Assembly: GCA_016201435.1 (NCBI GenBank)
Contig: JACQCT010000005.1
Location: 1-64,000 of the forward strand
Length of the DNA stretch: 64,000 nt
Reading direction: 5' to 3'
DNA from: Nitrososphaerota archaeon
GTDB taxonomy: Archaea; Thermoproteota; Nitrososphaeria; Nitrososphaerales; Nitrosopumilaceae
In this document: positions 36,670 to 45,418 of the stretch, piece after piece
How positions within the stretch are numbered: the stretch's first letter is position 1
How the letters are laid out: each line of letters opens with the position of its first letter
Notes under the pieces: generated by a model
What the model saw: the letters and a program-made list of their open reading frames with translations, nothing else
What the model was told of the DNA's origin: nothing
Databases searched by the model: none
Made by a program: the position numbers and the translations under genes

Positions 36670-38175
36670 GTGTCAGACATATTGAATAAAATATTGAGTA
36701 CAACACTCAGGTTAGGTAATTACAATTACATTCTTCTGATAATCATATTACTAGTATCTGCCTTTACGCATCTTTGGAATGCTTCTGGCTTTCCTGATAT
36801 TTTTTTTGATGAGGGGGTATATATGCACAGAACCATGCATGTGTTAAATGGTCTTGGCCCACAGGAAGGATCATATTATGATCATCCTTTTTTTGGGCAG
36901 ATCTTTCTTGCTGGGGTCCTAGCCATTATAGGATATCCACAGTCCTTAAATCCTTCAGGTGATGCAAGTTCAATTTCCCTTCTCTATCTAGTTCCTAGAC
37001 TTGTTATGGGAATGCTTGCCGTAGTTGATACATTTCTCATATACAAGATAGCTGACAAACGTTACGGTCGGAGCGTAGCGTTGATTTCTGCGGTATTATT
37101 TGCTGTAATGCCTATAACATGGATATTTAGAAGAATATTACTTGATTCGATTCTACTGCCTTTTCTTTTGTTATCAATATTGTTGGCTCTTTACTCAAAG
37201 GACTCTAAACATAACAATCTACTAGTTTTACTATCTGGCGTTTGTTTAGGACTTGCAATATTTACAAAAATACCTGCTTTCACTATGATGCCGCTAGTGG
37301 GAAGTCTTGTCTTTTTCAACAACCGCAAACACTTCAAAATGCTAGGATTGTGGATCATACCTGTAATCACAATTCCGCTTATCTGGCCTCTCCAAAGTAT
37401 TGTATCTGGGCAGTTCAGTTATTGGATACATTATGTATTTTATTTTCAAACCCACAGAATGGGCGGTTCAGATCTATTTGCAATTTCTAAAGCATTTGGA
37501 CAGATAGATCCAATACTATTTGGGCTTGCAGCAGCATCTATAGTATTTGCCGCAATCAGAAAGAACTATCTGATTTTGGCTTGGTTTGTACCTTTTGTAA
37601 TCTTTCTATATTTGATAGGTTATACTCAATATTTTTACTGGATTCCGGTCATACCTGTAATGTGTATTGCTGCTGGAATCCTAATAGTAGAGTTGTCAAA
37701 AAAGATTCCTAGAATAAAAATTGCAAAAATATGTCCTATTGTTGTAATTGTAGGTATTGGTATTTTTGGAATAGTAAACCTTACGCAGATTATAACAACA
37801 AACATGTCACGCGCAGAATACGCAGCAACATCTTTTGTAGCAAATGAACCAGATTATGATAATGATACAAGTATTCTTGCAAGTTCTACATATTCATGGA
37901 TATTTAGTGACATCTTTCATAAAAAACACGTTTTATTAGATTATTCCATAATACTTTTTCAGCCTCTAAATACTAGTAAGGCTATACTTGTAGCAGATCC
38001 ACATTTCATCATTGATCTTAAAAGAGGAAAGCAGCTTGTGGACCTTTATCAGTCTACGCAACCTATAGCTACATTTGATGGGAATCTTTCAAAATATGAC
38101 ACATCTAATTATCCATACCAGAGCCTCTTTTCTACCTATGAGGGAAGTCATATAGAGATTAGAGTGAAAAAGTAA
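36670..38175 (+). CDS. GT39-like membrane glycosyltransferase (PMT/ArnT type)
   Basis: 501 residues from a GTG at 36670. A TTG at 36577 extends the frame but overlaps the divergent SRPBCC start; I prefer 36670, which leaves a 78-bp divergent promoter region. About eleven hydrophobic helices are present. After the first helix the loop contains FFDEGVYMHR, whose Asp-Glu matches the DE motif of GT-C enzymes that use polyprenyl-phosphate sugars. It probably transfers a sugar from dolichyl-phosphate to a protein or lipid outside the cell. The convergent Dol-P-sugar synthase gene at 38286 could supply its donor. Confidence 0.82.
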   Translation: MSDILNKILSTTLRLGNYNYILLIIILLVSAFTHLWNASGFPDIFFDEGVYMHRTMHVLNGLGPQEGSYYDHPFFGQIFLAGVLAIIGYPQSLNPSGDASSISLLYLVPRLVMGMLAVVDTFLIYKIADKRYGRSVALISAVLFAVMPITWIFRRILLDSILLPFLLLSILLALYSKDSKHNNLLVLLSGVCLGLAIFTKIPAFTMMPLVGSLVFFNNRKHFKMLGLWIIPVITIPLIWPLQSIVSGQFSYWIHYVFYFQTHRMGGSDLFAISKAFGQIDPILFGLAAASIVFAAIRKNYLILAWFVPFVIFLYLIGYTQYFYWIPVIPVMCIAAGILIVELSKKIPRIKIAKICPIVVIVGIGIFGIVNLTQIITTNMSRAEYAATSFVANEPDYDNDTSILASSTYSWIFSDIFHKKHVLLDYSIILFQPLNTSKAILVADPHFIIDLKRGKQLVDLYQSTQPIATFDGNLSKYDTSNYPYQSLFSTYEGSHIEIRVKK

Positions 38176-38285
38176 TAAATTATTTAACGAAAACATCTAG
38201 TCTCATTTTAGCCATTGAATTATAGCATAATCAAGACATCAAGTTTTTCATATTTTTAGTACATCGATATCTGATTATTACAGAA

Positions 38286-39464
38286 TTAACTCCAGACTTT
38301 TTCTTGGAAAGTCCATCTTTTGTTTAAGATGAAGTTTCCTACGGATGCTATGACAACTGCTACAAAGAGTGCTACAGAATAATTCAAATGTCTTGATTCT
38401 ACTAGAATGTAAATCATGAAAATCTGGAATATCGCGCCTATTCCACTAAAGCCCAAAAATAATCCGTATTGTCTGAGAGTTTTTTTAAGATTGAAATCTA
38501 TGTCTTCAAACGTCCACACTTTGTTTAGAATAAAGTTTGACGTCATAGAAAATACAATTCCTATCATAGTTGCATAAATGTACCATAAATTAGATAACAC
38601 TACTCCAAAAAGAAAAGAAACTAGATAGTTCACCAGTAAACCTGATGCGCCAACAGTATAGAATCGTCCAGCTTTTGAGAGAAATCGGACTGAAACGCGT
38701 TTTTCTTTTTCGCTAATGTTCTTACCGTGTCGATATAGCTTCCACAATGATTTTACATAATCAATAGCTACAGATGTATCAAGTTTACTTGAACCTTCTT
38801 TACGATTTATGAACTCGTATGGAATTTCTTTAACTTTGACTCCGCGTGCTTTTACAAGTATTTCTAAAAGTATTTTGTATCCTATGGCATCAAATTTGAT
38901 ATTATTAATAATATTGCGTTTGAATGCAAAAAAGCCTGACATTGGATCCTTGATTTTTATTCCTAGTCCATGTCGTGCAATTTTGGTTGCCCCTTTACTA
39001 ATAATTTTTCGTTTAAATGGCCATCCTTTTACAGCTCCCCCATTAACATATCTTGATGCTACAACAATATCGCACTCTGATTTTTGAAGCTCCTCTATCA
39101 TTTTTGGAATTGTTTGTGGTGGATGTGAGAAATCACTATCCATGACAACAACAGCATCTCCTTTGGCATAATTTATACCGGCAAGAATTGCAGAACTCAA
39201 ACCGCGTTCTGTTTTTCTATGGATGATTTGAACAGACTGGGCATTTTCTTTTTTAGAATTTTTTGCATATTCTTCAACAATGTTTCCTGTACCATCAGGT
39301 GAATTATCATCAACTACTATTATCTCAGTATCTATGCCAATAGGTAGATGTTTACGTAAAGAATCCAGTATGCCGATAATATTTTTAGATTCATTATATG
39401 TAGGTACGATAACTGATAGAGATTTTGATCGTATAGTTACAAGTTCCTTTTGTGCAATACTCAT
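38286..39464 (-). CDS. Dolichyl-phosphate sugar synthase (GT2) with GtrA domain
   Basis: 392 residues. The GT2 domain at 10-240 is of the Dol-P-mannose synthase type, with VIVPTYNESKNIIGILDS, VVDDNSPDGTGNIVEEY, VVMDSDFSHPPQ and MSGFFAFKR. A GtrA-like domain of four helices fills 265-390. The fusion is typical of archaeal polyprenyl-phosphate sugar synthases, with GtrA probably helping move or anchor the lipid-linked sugar. It ends convergently to the GT39-type gene that would use such donors. Confidence 0.9.
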   Translation of the reverse strand: MSIAQKELVTIRSKSLSVIVPTYNESKNIIGILDSLRKHLPIGIDTEIIVVDDNSPDGTGNIVEEYAKNSKKENAQSVQIIHRKTERGLSSAILAGINYAKGDAVVVMDSDFSHPPQTIPKMIEELQKSECDIVVASRYVNGGAVKGWPFKRKIISKGATKIARHGLGIKIKDPMSGFFAFKRNIINNIKFDAIGYKILLEILVKARGVKVKEIPYEFINRKEGSSKLDTSVAIDYVKSLWKLYRHGKNISEKEKRVSVRFLSKAGRFYTVGASGLLVNYLVSFLFGVVLSNLWYIYATMIGIVFSMTSNFILNKVWTFEDIDFNLKKTLRQYGLFLGFSGIGAIFQIFMIYILVESRHLNYSVALFVAVVIASVGNFILNKRWTFQEKVWS

Positions 39465-39616
39465 GTTATTTCTACCTGTTTTTGATTTTAATGGTTATTA
39501 AAATTAACTTATGATTTACATATTGAACTAAATTTGAAAGCATTTAGTATATTGAGATCTAAAATAGACGTTTTAATTTTCGAAATCAATTTTAATGTGA
39601 TAAAATTATCCTTGGT

Positions 39617-39943
39617 GTGCCAAATATAACATATGATGATTTTGCCAAACTCGATATTCGTATAGCCAAAATACTTGGCACAGAAAAAATACCTGGAAAA
39701 TCAAAAATCATAAAAGGAATCATAGATTTGGGAGAAGAGAAACGTGAAGTAATAATTGGCGGTGCAGAGTATTATCAACCAGAAGATCTAATAGGCAAGA
39801 CGGTGGTTGTTATCGCAAATCTAGAACCACGAAATATTGCAGGATTTGAATCAAATGCAATGCTTTTGGCTGCAGATGTAAATGATAAACCATTCTGGTT
39901 AACAGTAAGTGAAGATGTGCCGCTTGGAACAAAAATAAAATAG
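39617..39943 (+). CDS. tRNA-binding (EMAP/Trbp111-like) protein, MetRS beta type
   Basis: 108 residues from a GTG start, an OB-fold of the tRNA_bind family: FAKLDIRIAKILGTEKIPGK, KREVIIGGAEYY and VVVIANLEPRNIAGFESNAM. These match the C-terminal tRNA-binding domain of methionyl-tRNA synthetase (metG beta subunit) and Trbp111. Stand-alone versions occur in archaea and bind tRNA elbows as dimers, sometimes complexing with MetRS. No MetRS gene is in the window. Confidence 0.9.
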   Translation: MPNITYDDFAKLDIRIAKILGTEKIPGKSKIIKGIIDLGEEKREVIIGGAEYYQPEDLIGKTVVVIANLEPRNIAGFESNAMLLAADVNDKPFWLTVSEDVPLGTKIK

Positions 39944-39951
39944 TATACCAA

Positions 39952-41406
39952 TCAAACTTTGAGATTTTTTGCCATATTGCTTTTTGTGGTAATTATCTTA
40001 TCTGGATTTAGAATATTTTTTGGGTCAAACTCTTGTTTTATTTTCTTGAAAACAGAATAAACATCATTTCCATATTGTAATTTTACAAACTCTGATCTGG
40101 CAAGACCATCTCCATGTTCACCTGTTATGGTTCCTCCAATTTCTATTATTTTGGAAAAAAATTCTACAGCTATTTTTTTCATCATTTTTTTGTTTTTGTT
40201 TCTAATTATGGGCCTAATATGCAAGTTACCGTTTCCAGCATGACCGTATGTGATTATATCTAACTTGTATTTTTTTGAAATCTTTTTGATTATATCTACA
40301 AGCAAAACAAGTTTCTCAACAGAAACCGCCGCATCCTCAATTAACGTTGGCAAACTTTGATTTGGAGTCATACCTCTAAGACTGAATCCTAAAGCTGAAT
40401 TTCTTATATTCCACCACTTTTTTACTTCGTCTTTTTTTGTCAGAGTTTTGATGATTCTTGTACCTGTGATTATCTTGCCAAGATCAGCCTTACTTTTCTC
40501 AATGTTTTTGTCAAACTCTACAAATAGCAGACATCCTGTATCTGTAGGAAAATTAAATTTTATGTGTTCAATTATGTTCTTATCTATTAACTCTAATGCA
40601 GAAGGTGCAAGTTTGACTATTTTTGCAGAATCAATTACAGCTTGTTCTAAATTTCTATAAGATAGTATGATTAGAATTTTCTTTTTTGGTAGTGGTAAAA
40701 TCTTTATCTTTGCAGAAACGATAATGCCCAAGGTTCCTTCAGAGCCTGCAATAATTTTTTGCAAGTCTGTTTTTTTTGTGATCTTATCTAGTCTGTAACC
40801 ACAAGAATTTTTTGATACATGAGGGAATTTTTTTTGAACATTACGATTTATCATTTTTAATATTTTATTATCAAATTGTGATTTTGATGGAAGATTTATT
40901 GTCTTGCCACTTGAAGTTATTATCCTAACTCCGATCAAGTTGTCTATGACACTGCCATACTTGAGCGAATGGCTACCACTCGCGTTTGTGGCAATCATCC
41001 CACCAACTGTGCAGTATGGACCAACAGATGGATCTGGCCCAAAAAATTTACCGTCTTTTTCTAATTTTTTATCAAGAGTTCCCCTGAGGACACCTGCGTC
41101 AGCTTGCACATAATTTGGATATACTTTGATTTTATCAAAATTCTTCAAATCAAGAATTATTCCCCGGCCTAGCGCACTTCCAACAAGACCTGTTCCAGCA
41201 CCACGAGGTGTGACTGGGATGCTCTTTTTTGATGCAAATCTTAGAATTTTGATAATCTCCTTTTCATTTCTTGGAAAAACAATGACTAGCGGTTTTACAA
41301 GATATGAACTGGAATCCACAGAATAAAAATCACGACTATATTTATCCCAAAGTACCTGACAATGTGTGATTCTCTGAATCTCAGTACCTATTTTTTCTGC
41401 TTTCAT
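39952..41406 (-). CDS. FAD-linked oxidase, GlcD / D-lactate dehydrogenase type
   Basis: 484 residues. FAD_binding_4 domain (about 35-175) with PRGAGTGLVGSALGRGIILD and GPDPSVGPYCTVGGMIATNA, where FAD pyrophosphate contacts are expected. The FAD-oxidase C domain contains YGHAGNGNLHIRP and GTITGEHGDGLARSEF, the conserved His residues of D-2-hydroxyacid dehydrogenases. It is likely a glycolate or D-lactate dehydrogenase; the substrate and electron acceptor are not readable. No GlcE or GlcF neighbour. It ends 8 bp from the convergent tRNA-binding gene. Confidence 0.9.
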   Translation of the reverse strand: MKAEKIGTEIQRITHCQVLWDKYSRDFYSVDSSSYLVKPLVIVFPRNEKEIIKILRFASKKSIPVTPRGAGTGLVGSALGRGIILDLKNFDKIKVYPNYVQADAGVLRGTLDKKLEKDGKFFGPDPSVGPYCTVGGMIATNASGSHSLKYGSVIDNLIGVRIITSSGKTINLPSKSQFDNKILKMINRNVQKKFPHVSKNSCGYRLDKITKKTDLQKIIAGSEGTLGIIVSAKIKILPLPKKKILIILSYRNLEQAVIDSAKIVKLAPSALELIDKNIIEHIKFNFPTDTGCLLFVEFDKNIEKSKADLGKIITGTRIIKTLTKKDEVKKWWNIRNSALGFSLRGMTPNQSLPTLIEDAAVSVEKLVLLVDIIKKISKKYKLDIITYGHAGNGNLHIRPIIRNKNKKMMKKIAVEFFSKIIEIGGTITGEHGDGLARSEFVKLQYGNDVYSVFKKIKQEFDPKNILNPDKIITTKSNMAKNLKV

Positions 41407-41488
41407 TACAATTCATTGTTTTTATAAGTTAAAAATGATCATGGTTTTTAACAAAGATTTAATTTGGTAAAAACAAGCTTTTCTATTA

Positions 41489-42610
41489 TTGGATTTTCTA
41501 GGAATTAATATAGACAAACTCTTCAACTTTAATGATAATTCCAATCCTCTGATGCTGCTTGTGTGGATTATACCAATAATAATCTTCATGCTTTATGGCC
41601 AAAGAATTCAGTTACAAATAACATCATCTGAAATTAACAAATCACTTGAAAAACTAAAGACGTTCAAGGAAGATACAAGAAAAGAATTACTTGAATACAT
41701 AAAAACTACGATAAAACCAACAACAGATCCATCTACAAAAATCGACAGGTATCTCGAGTATTTTACAATAATGCCGGTTGATATGGATCCAAATGGAATT
41801 ATTCAGAAAATCAGACATATCATGCGTTCGCGTGAGGATTATACCAGATTGCAAGTGAAAACAATTTCATCAGAAATGAACTCAATGGATGCAAGTAAGA
41901 TAGAAAACATTCTAGAAGCAGTTACTACTTTGCACTTGCTTTACAAAATGGTAAGACATCTCTATCTTACAGCAAAAAAGCAAAATAATTTTCCACTCAT
42001 TTTACCACTACAAATGATGATACCGTTTATCATGGAAGAAGCAGAGGCACTAAAGGGTGCTGTTTCTGCCTTCAAACAAGGTCAACCAATAGGTGATGGA
42101 ATTGGACCAATGATTATTGGAAAGATGATGCTTGGAACAGAAAAGAAAACCGCTGCATTTGAGACGGTGTGGAGCGAAAAAGAATTCGAGGGAAGAAAGC
42201 TCTATCTTATGAAGGCAGAAGGACCAACTGCAACAGTTGGAAGGCCAGGTGATGCGCTAGAAAGAATCATCTCTGAAAGTAAACCTGACGTAATAGTAAT
42301 GGTTGATGCAGCGCTAAAACTAGAAGGAGAAGATTCTGGTACGATATCGCAAGGATTTGGTGCCGCAATTGGAGGAATTGGTACTGATAGATACCAAATT
42401 GAGGAGGTTGCAACAAAACACAAAATACCACTTTATGCTATTGTGATAAAACAATCAATCAAAGAAGCCATCACACTTATGAAAAAAGAAATTGCCGATT
42501 CAGCGGAAAAGGTAACATCACAAATTCATGAAATGATCAAAGATAATGCAAAACCAGGAGAATCAGTCCTGGTAATTGGAGTAGGTAATACTCTTGGAGT
42601 TTCGCAATGA
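41489..42610 (+). CDS. DUF1512-like archaeal membrane-anchored protein
   Basis: 373 residues from a TTG start. One N-terminal hydrophobic helix (about 17-34, LMLLVWIIPIIIFMLYGQ) precedes a helical middle and a C-terminal alpha-beta part with GPTATVGRPGDALERI, DVIVMVDAALKLEGEDSG and GFGAAIGGIGTDRYQIEE. I recognise it as the archaeal family DUF1512, whose function is unknown. The Gly-rich motifs suggest ligand or nucleotide binding. It overlaps the next zinc-ribbon gene by 4 bp, so the two are translationally coupled. Confidence 0.75.
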   Translation: MDFLGINIDKLFNFNDNSNPLMLLVWIIPIIIFMLYGQRIQLQITSSEINKSLEKLKTFKEDTRKELLEYIKTTIKPTTDPSTKIDRYLEYFTIMPVDMDPNGIIQKIRHIMRSREDYTRLQVKTISSEMNSMDASKIENILEAVTTLHLLYKMVRHLYLTAKKQNNFPLILPLQMMIPFIMEEAEALKGAVSAFKQGQPIGDGIGPMIIGKMMLGTEKKTAAFETVWSEKEFEGRKLYLMKAEGPTATVGRPGDALERIISESKPDVIVMVDAALKLEGEDSGTISQGFGAAIGGIGTDRYQIEEVATKHKIPLYAIVIKQSIKEAITLMKKEIADSAEKVTSQIHEMIKDNAKPGESVLVIGVGNTLGVSQ

Positions 42611-42792
42611 AATTTAAAAGAAAAAAAGAAGAGATCATTACACCATATACTATAGAGCAATGCAATTCTTGTAACGCAATTTCAAAACGAAAGTTCAAAG
42701 AAGGTGATTATATATTTAAAAAAACCGATACATGTTCATCATGTAAGGGCCAGATATTAATTACCAAAATTTTTGGCGAAGTTAGTGTCTAG
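42607..42792 (+). CDS. Small zinc-ribbon protein
   Basis: 61 residues with two C-x-x-C pairs (EQCNSCNAISKRKFKEGDY and DTCSSCKGQILI) that fit a single zinc ribbon. The N-terminus is basic. The start overlaps the DUF1512 stop by 4 bp, so its product likely works with that protein. It ends convergently with the methionine aminopeptidase gene, overlapping by 4 bp. Similar conserved small zinc proteins are common in archaeal housekeeping clusters; no specific function recognised. Confidence 0.75.
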   Translation: MKFKRKKEEIITPYTIEQCNSCNAISKRKFKEGDYIFKKTDTCSSCKGQILITKIFGEVSV

Positions 42793-43718
42793 AGTGTAGT
42801 AATTGTTATTCCATTTTCTTGTGGTATGAATGTGTGTTCTGCCTGTGCTACTCTTTCGCCATTTGCCTCTGTTAATACAGGGTATGATCTTACTACCTTG
42901 TTTTTAACAAGCTTCTCTAGTAAAATTCTCGCATTTTTTTCTTCCCAAGTTGGGACAAGCCATCTTAGTGCAAATGGAAGCATGTTGAATTTTTCCCATA
43001 TGTGATCAGCAAGCTTGTCAGCTTCCACTTCCTTTGTTCTTTTTCGTGTGATAAGCGAAAAAATATTTCTTGTTTTGCCTTCACGTACAAATCCTAGCCC
43101 TTCTTTTGTTGTAACAAATGGCTCACACGCATAAGCTTCGGTAGGCAAAAATGAAAAAGATCCTATGGACCAAATATTTGGTATTGATTTTCCAGCATGA
43201 ATAGTGTATTGTTCTAAAGAATGACCGCTTAGATTTGCTATTGGTTGGCATCCCATCTGTTTTACTGTATTTTCTATTGTTTTTCCTACATCACTTGACT
43301 TTGTACCTACTCTTATGATGGACATGGCATCCTTTAGTGCTGCTTCTGCGGCTTGGACTAGGAAATCGAACTTGGGATCATAGCATACTGTTACTGCAGT
43401 ATCTGCAATGTGGCCGTTAAGTTGCACTCCAAGATCAATTTTTAGTAAATCTGTTTCGCTGATTACCCGCTGGTCGTTTGGCTCTGCGGTATAGTGAGCT
43501 GCTATCTCGTTTAGACTGGTATTTACAGGAAAAGCACACTTGCCACCCTTTTGAATAATTTCTTTTTCTATTGATTCGCAAATCTCAAACAACGTAGAAC
43601 CGACATGATCTTTTTTTCTTGCATTTTCTCTGACTTCTGATGCAATCTTTCCTGCATTAATGTAATCTTGGATTTGCACAGGGTGGTCTTGGTTTTGTAT
43701 GTTATTTAAAATCATCAT
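42789..43718 (-). CDS. map: Methionine aminopeptidase, type II
   Basis: 309 residues of the pita-bread fold. Metal ligands are visible as Asp in IDLGVQLNGHIADTAVTV (two Asp), His in IHAGKSIPN, Glu in YACEPFVTT and Glu near the C-terminus in AQAEHTF. The helical insert after the EPFVTT strand (TRNIFSLITRKRTKEVEADK) marks the type II class used in archaea. It removes the initiator Met from new proteins. Divergent from the tRNA-Pro gene, 42 bp away. A second ATG one codon in is equally possible as start. Confidence 0.92.
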   Translation of the reverse strand: MMILNNIQNQDHPVQIQDYINAGKIASEVRENARKKDHVGSTLFEICESIEKEIIQKGGKCAFPVNTSLNEIAAHYTAEPNDQRVISETDLLKIDLGVQLNGHIADTAVTVCYDPKFDFLVQAAEAALKDAMSIIRVGTKSSDVGKTIENTVKQMGCQPIANLSGHSLEQYTIHAGKSIPNIWSIGSFSFLPTEAYACEPFVTTKEGLGFVREGKTRNIFSLITRKRTKEVEADKLADHIWEKFNMLPFALRWLVPTWEEKNARILLEKLVKNKVVRSYPVLTEANGERVAQAEHTFIPQENGITITTL

Positions 43719-43725
43719 CTGTGAA

Positions 43726-43734
43726 GCTTAAATT
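43726..43734 (+). promoter_or_regulatory. TATA-box candidate for tRNA-Pro
   Basis: The AT-rich stretch CTTAAATTG lies 27-35 bp before the first base of the tRNA, the expected distance of an archaeal TATA box to the start site of a tRNA transcript. Position-based inference only. Confidence 0.4.
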
Positions 43735-43760
43735 GGGGATCTCTAAGCTGCATTTGCATC

Positions 43761-43834
43761 GGGATCGTGGTCTAGCATGGTATGATTCGGGTTTTGGGTA
43801 CCTGAGGTCGTCGGTTCAAATCCGGCCGATCCCA
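43761..43834 (+). tRNA. tRNA-Pro (anticodon UGG)
   Basis: Complete cloverleaf: the acceptor stem GGGATCG pairs with CGATCCC. The D arm starts GTCTAG and contains GG. The anticodon stem CGGGT pairs with ACCTG (one G-T pair) around loop TTTGGGT preceded by T, giving anticodon TGG. The T stem GTCGG pairs with CCGGC (one G-T pair) around loop TTCAAAT. Discriminator A. CCA is not encoded. No intron at the canonical site. A T-rich stretch follows. Confidence 0.95.
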
Positions 43835-43911
43835 TTCTTTTGTATTAAAGATATCTTAAGTTTGATTTGTTCACATTGTAACCAAAGTAATAATGAAACT
43901 TGCAACAAAGG

Positions 43912-43921
43912 CTTAAAAATA
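43912..43921 (+). promoter_or_regulatory. TATA-box candidate for riboswitch-crcB transcript
   Basis: CTTAAAAATA fits an archaeal TATA box. Counting about 25 bp downstream puts the start site near 43943, at the first base of the riboswitch aptamer. Confidence 0.5.
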
Positions 43922-43942
43922 TGATAAAGTTATGTGATTACA

Positions 43943-44027
43943 GGCTATGACATTAGCCTTGGAAACATCCTAAACCGCATCAGAAGATGCTGATAATGTC
44001 TACCTAATGAGAATTAAATGGGTAGAC
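43943..44027 (+). promoter_or_regulatory. Fluoride riboswitch (crcB motif) with expression platform
   Basis: The aptamer spans 43943-44004 and follows the known fluoride class. GGCT (43943-43946) pairs with AGCC (43955-43958). Its loop GACATT (43949-43954) pairs with AATGTC (43995-44000) as the long-range helix. The hairpin GCATC-AGAA-GATGC (43977-43990) is followed by TGAT. The conserved order AAAC, hairpin, UGAU and CUAC matches the Thermotoga-type fold as I remember it. A 13-base insertion lies between the AGCC and the AAAC. GTCTACC (43998-44004) can instead pair with GGTAGAC (44021-44027), which would break the aptamer helix. This alternative hairpin is the probable switch. The crcB gene starts at 44083. 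Confidence 0.85.
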
Positions 44028-44082
44028 AAATGACAAACAAAAATCAAAAAGAAAATAAATTCAACAGGGAAAGTGATTCAAT

Positions 44083-44469
44083 ATGAAGGGAATTGAAATT
44101 ATATTTCTAGCAGTAGGTGGATTGGCTGGAACTTTTCTACGATATGGAATAACAAAATCTCCTTTACTTCTTGGTGTATTACCTGTAAACGTATTAATCG
44201 TGAATATAGTGGGAAGTTTTATTCTTGGAGGATTCTCAGTTCTTTCACAACAATGGAATCTTGATGACAAGTATATGTTGCTAGTTGCAATAGGATTCTG
44301 TGGTGGGCTAACTACAATGTCATCCTTTGCGTTGGAAACATCTAACTTGATTGATAACAAACAATATTCTTTAATGGCAATTAACATAATCACAAATGTA
44401 GGTTTGTCATTAGGTTCTATATTTGGAGGCAGAGTTTTGTTAAGTGTCATAATTGGAGCATTAAGATAA
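44083..44469 (+). CDS. crcB: Fluoride ion exporter CrcB/Fluc
   Basis: 128 residues with four transmembrane helices. Family motifs are GGLAGTFLRYGI (helix 1), the central NIVGSFILGG (Asn of the pore), and GFCGGLTTMSSFALE (helix 3, with the helix break). Fluc proteins form dual-topology dimers and let fluoride leave the cell. ATG start; the preceding GGGAAAGTGAT is a weak ribosome-binding match. A fluoride riboswitch lies in the leader and a DUF190 gene follows one base after the stop, a common pair in archaea. Confidence 0.95.
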   Translation: MKGIEIIFLAVGGLAGTFLRYGITKSPLLLGVLPVNVLIVNIVGSFILGGFSVLSQQWNLDDKYMLLVAIGFCGGLTTMSSFALETSNLIDNKQYSLMAINIITNVGLSLGSIFGGRVLLSVIIGALR

Positions 44470-44470
44470 A

Positions 44471-44785
44471 ATGAGAGCCATGAAAATGCAGTCAGTTGTT
44501 ATCAGAATTAAAAAAAATGACACTGTAAAGGGAAAACGTGTCCATATGCTAATACTTGACATTTTGAAAAAGGGGAAAATTTCTGGCGCTACAGTCTGGA
44601 CAGGTACAGGTGGATATGGTAAACGAGGAGAATCCAACATACATGTAGAAGGAATATCAGTTAACATGCCGCTTGTTATCGAAGTAATTGACGAATTATC
44701 AAAACTTGAAAAGATACTGCCAGAGATAAAAAAATTAGTTGGTGATAACGGCTTGATTACTATGCACGAAGTTGGTATGATCTGA
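44471..44785 (+). CDS. DUF190 (PII-like) protein next to crcB
   Basis: 104 residues of the DUF190 family, which has a PII/GlnB-like ferredoxin fold: KGKRVHMLILDILKKGKISG, ATVWTGTGGYGKRGE and VIEVIDELSKLEKILPEIKK. The start lies one base after the crcB stop, so it is in the same operon and under the riboswitch. DUF190 genes are often beside or fused to crcB, and a role in regulating fluoride export is proposed from that association. No known ligand from sequence. Confidence 0.9.
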   Translation: MRAMKMQSVVIRIKKNDTVKGKRVHMLILDILKKGKISGATVWTGTGGYGKRGESNIHVEGISVNMPLVIEVIDELSKLEKILPEIKKLVGDNGLITMHEVGMI

Positions 44786-44823
44786 ATTTACAGATCTAAC
44801 ATAATCCACAGTTAGGACATTAG

Positions 44824-44831
44824 AAAAAAAA
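44824..44831 (-). terminator. Oligo-T terminator candidate (minus strand)
   Basis: Eight A on the plus strand, thus eight T in the minus strand, 10 bp beyond the stop of the small minus-strand gene at 44842. Confidence 0.35.
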
Positions 44832-44841
44832 TCAGTTAGTT

Positions 44842-45141
44842 TTACGCTATTATCTTTTGATCTGGAATCTCAGTTAGCGTAAAGACAAATCTAGAGCCCT
44901 CGAATTCTGTCGTGCCCTCTCTTTCCCAGTTTACTTGGTATGATTTTGTCAAATGTCCTCCTATTATGGATATTACCTTTGGTACACTCTCGTACAACCG
45001 TTCAACTTTTTCCTTGTCACGAGTCATAATAAGTGACCTGCGTCTTTTCATGAGATATTTGATGGCTACATTTTTGTGCATATGTCCTTCTACCTCTATC
45101 TTTTCATTGCCAAGATCAATGGTGAATTTTCGTTTTCCCAT
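44842..45141 (-). CDS. Conserved-looking hypothetical protein
   Basis: 99 residues starting MGKRKFTIDLGNEKIEVEGH, rich in Lys/Arg and Glu, with a helical middle (AIKYLMKRRRSLIMTRDKEK) and a beta-rich end (FEGSRFVFTLTEIPD). No signal peptide, helix or metal motif. The coding quality is good (good charge balance and short intergenic distance), but I recognise no family. It ends about 57 bp from the convergent DUF190 gene. Confidence 0.6.
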   Translation of the reverse strand: MGKRKFTIDLGNEKIEVEGHMHKNVAIKYLMKRRRSLIMTRDKEKVERLYESVPKVISIIGGHLTKSYQVNWEREGTTEFEGSRFVFTLTEIPDQKIIA

Positions 45142-45418
45142 TAAATAAAACTAGGCAAAATTCTACAAAAGGATGAAGAGTAACAGAAAGATAGTAAAAA
45201 GAGCACAAATTATGACAATTATATGAGCAAAGATGATCTTTAGAATGATTACAAGATGAAAATTACCTTTCTCTTCAATTAGTTCTTATCTTACTTTTAC
45301 TATTCTAAAAAAGCCAGACAATGAAGAGGAGTTAGAGACATGATACAATATGAGTGCAAATTCAGTGACTCTGAGTCCTGGCATAGACTTTTATTAAAAT
45401 TTCTAGATGTTAACATAA

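Noticed and set aside
43721-43924. A 67-codon open frame over the tRNA-Pro gene
   Set aside because: It covers a complete tRNA cloverleaf, so it is not coding.
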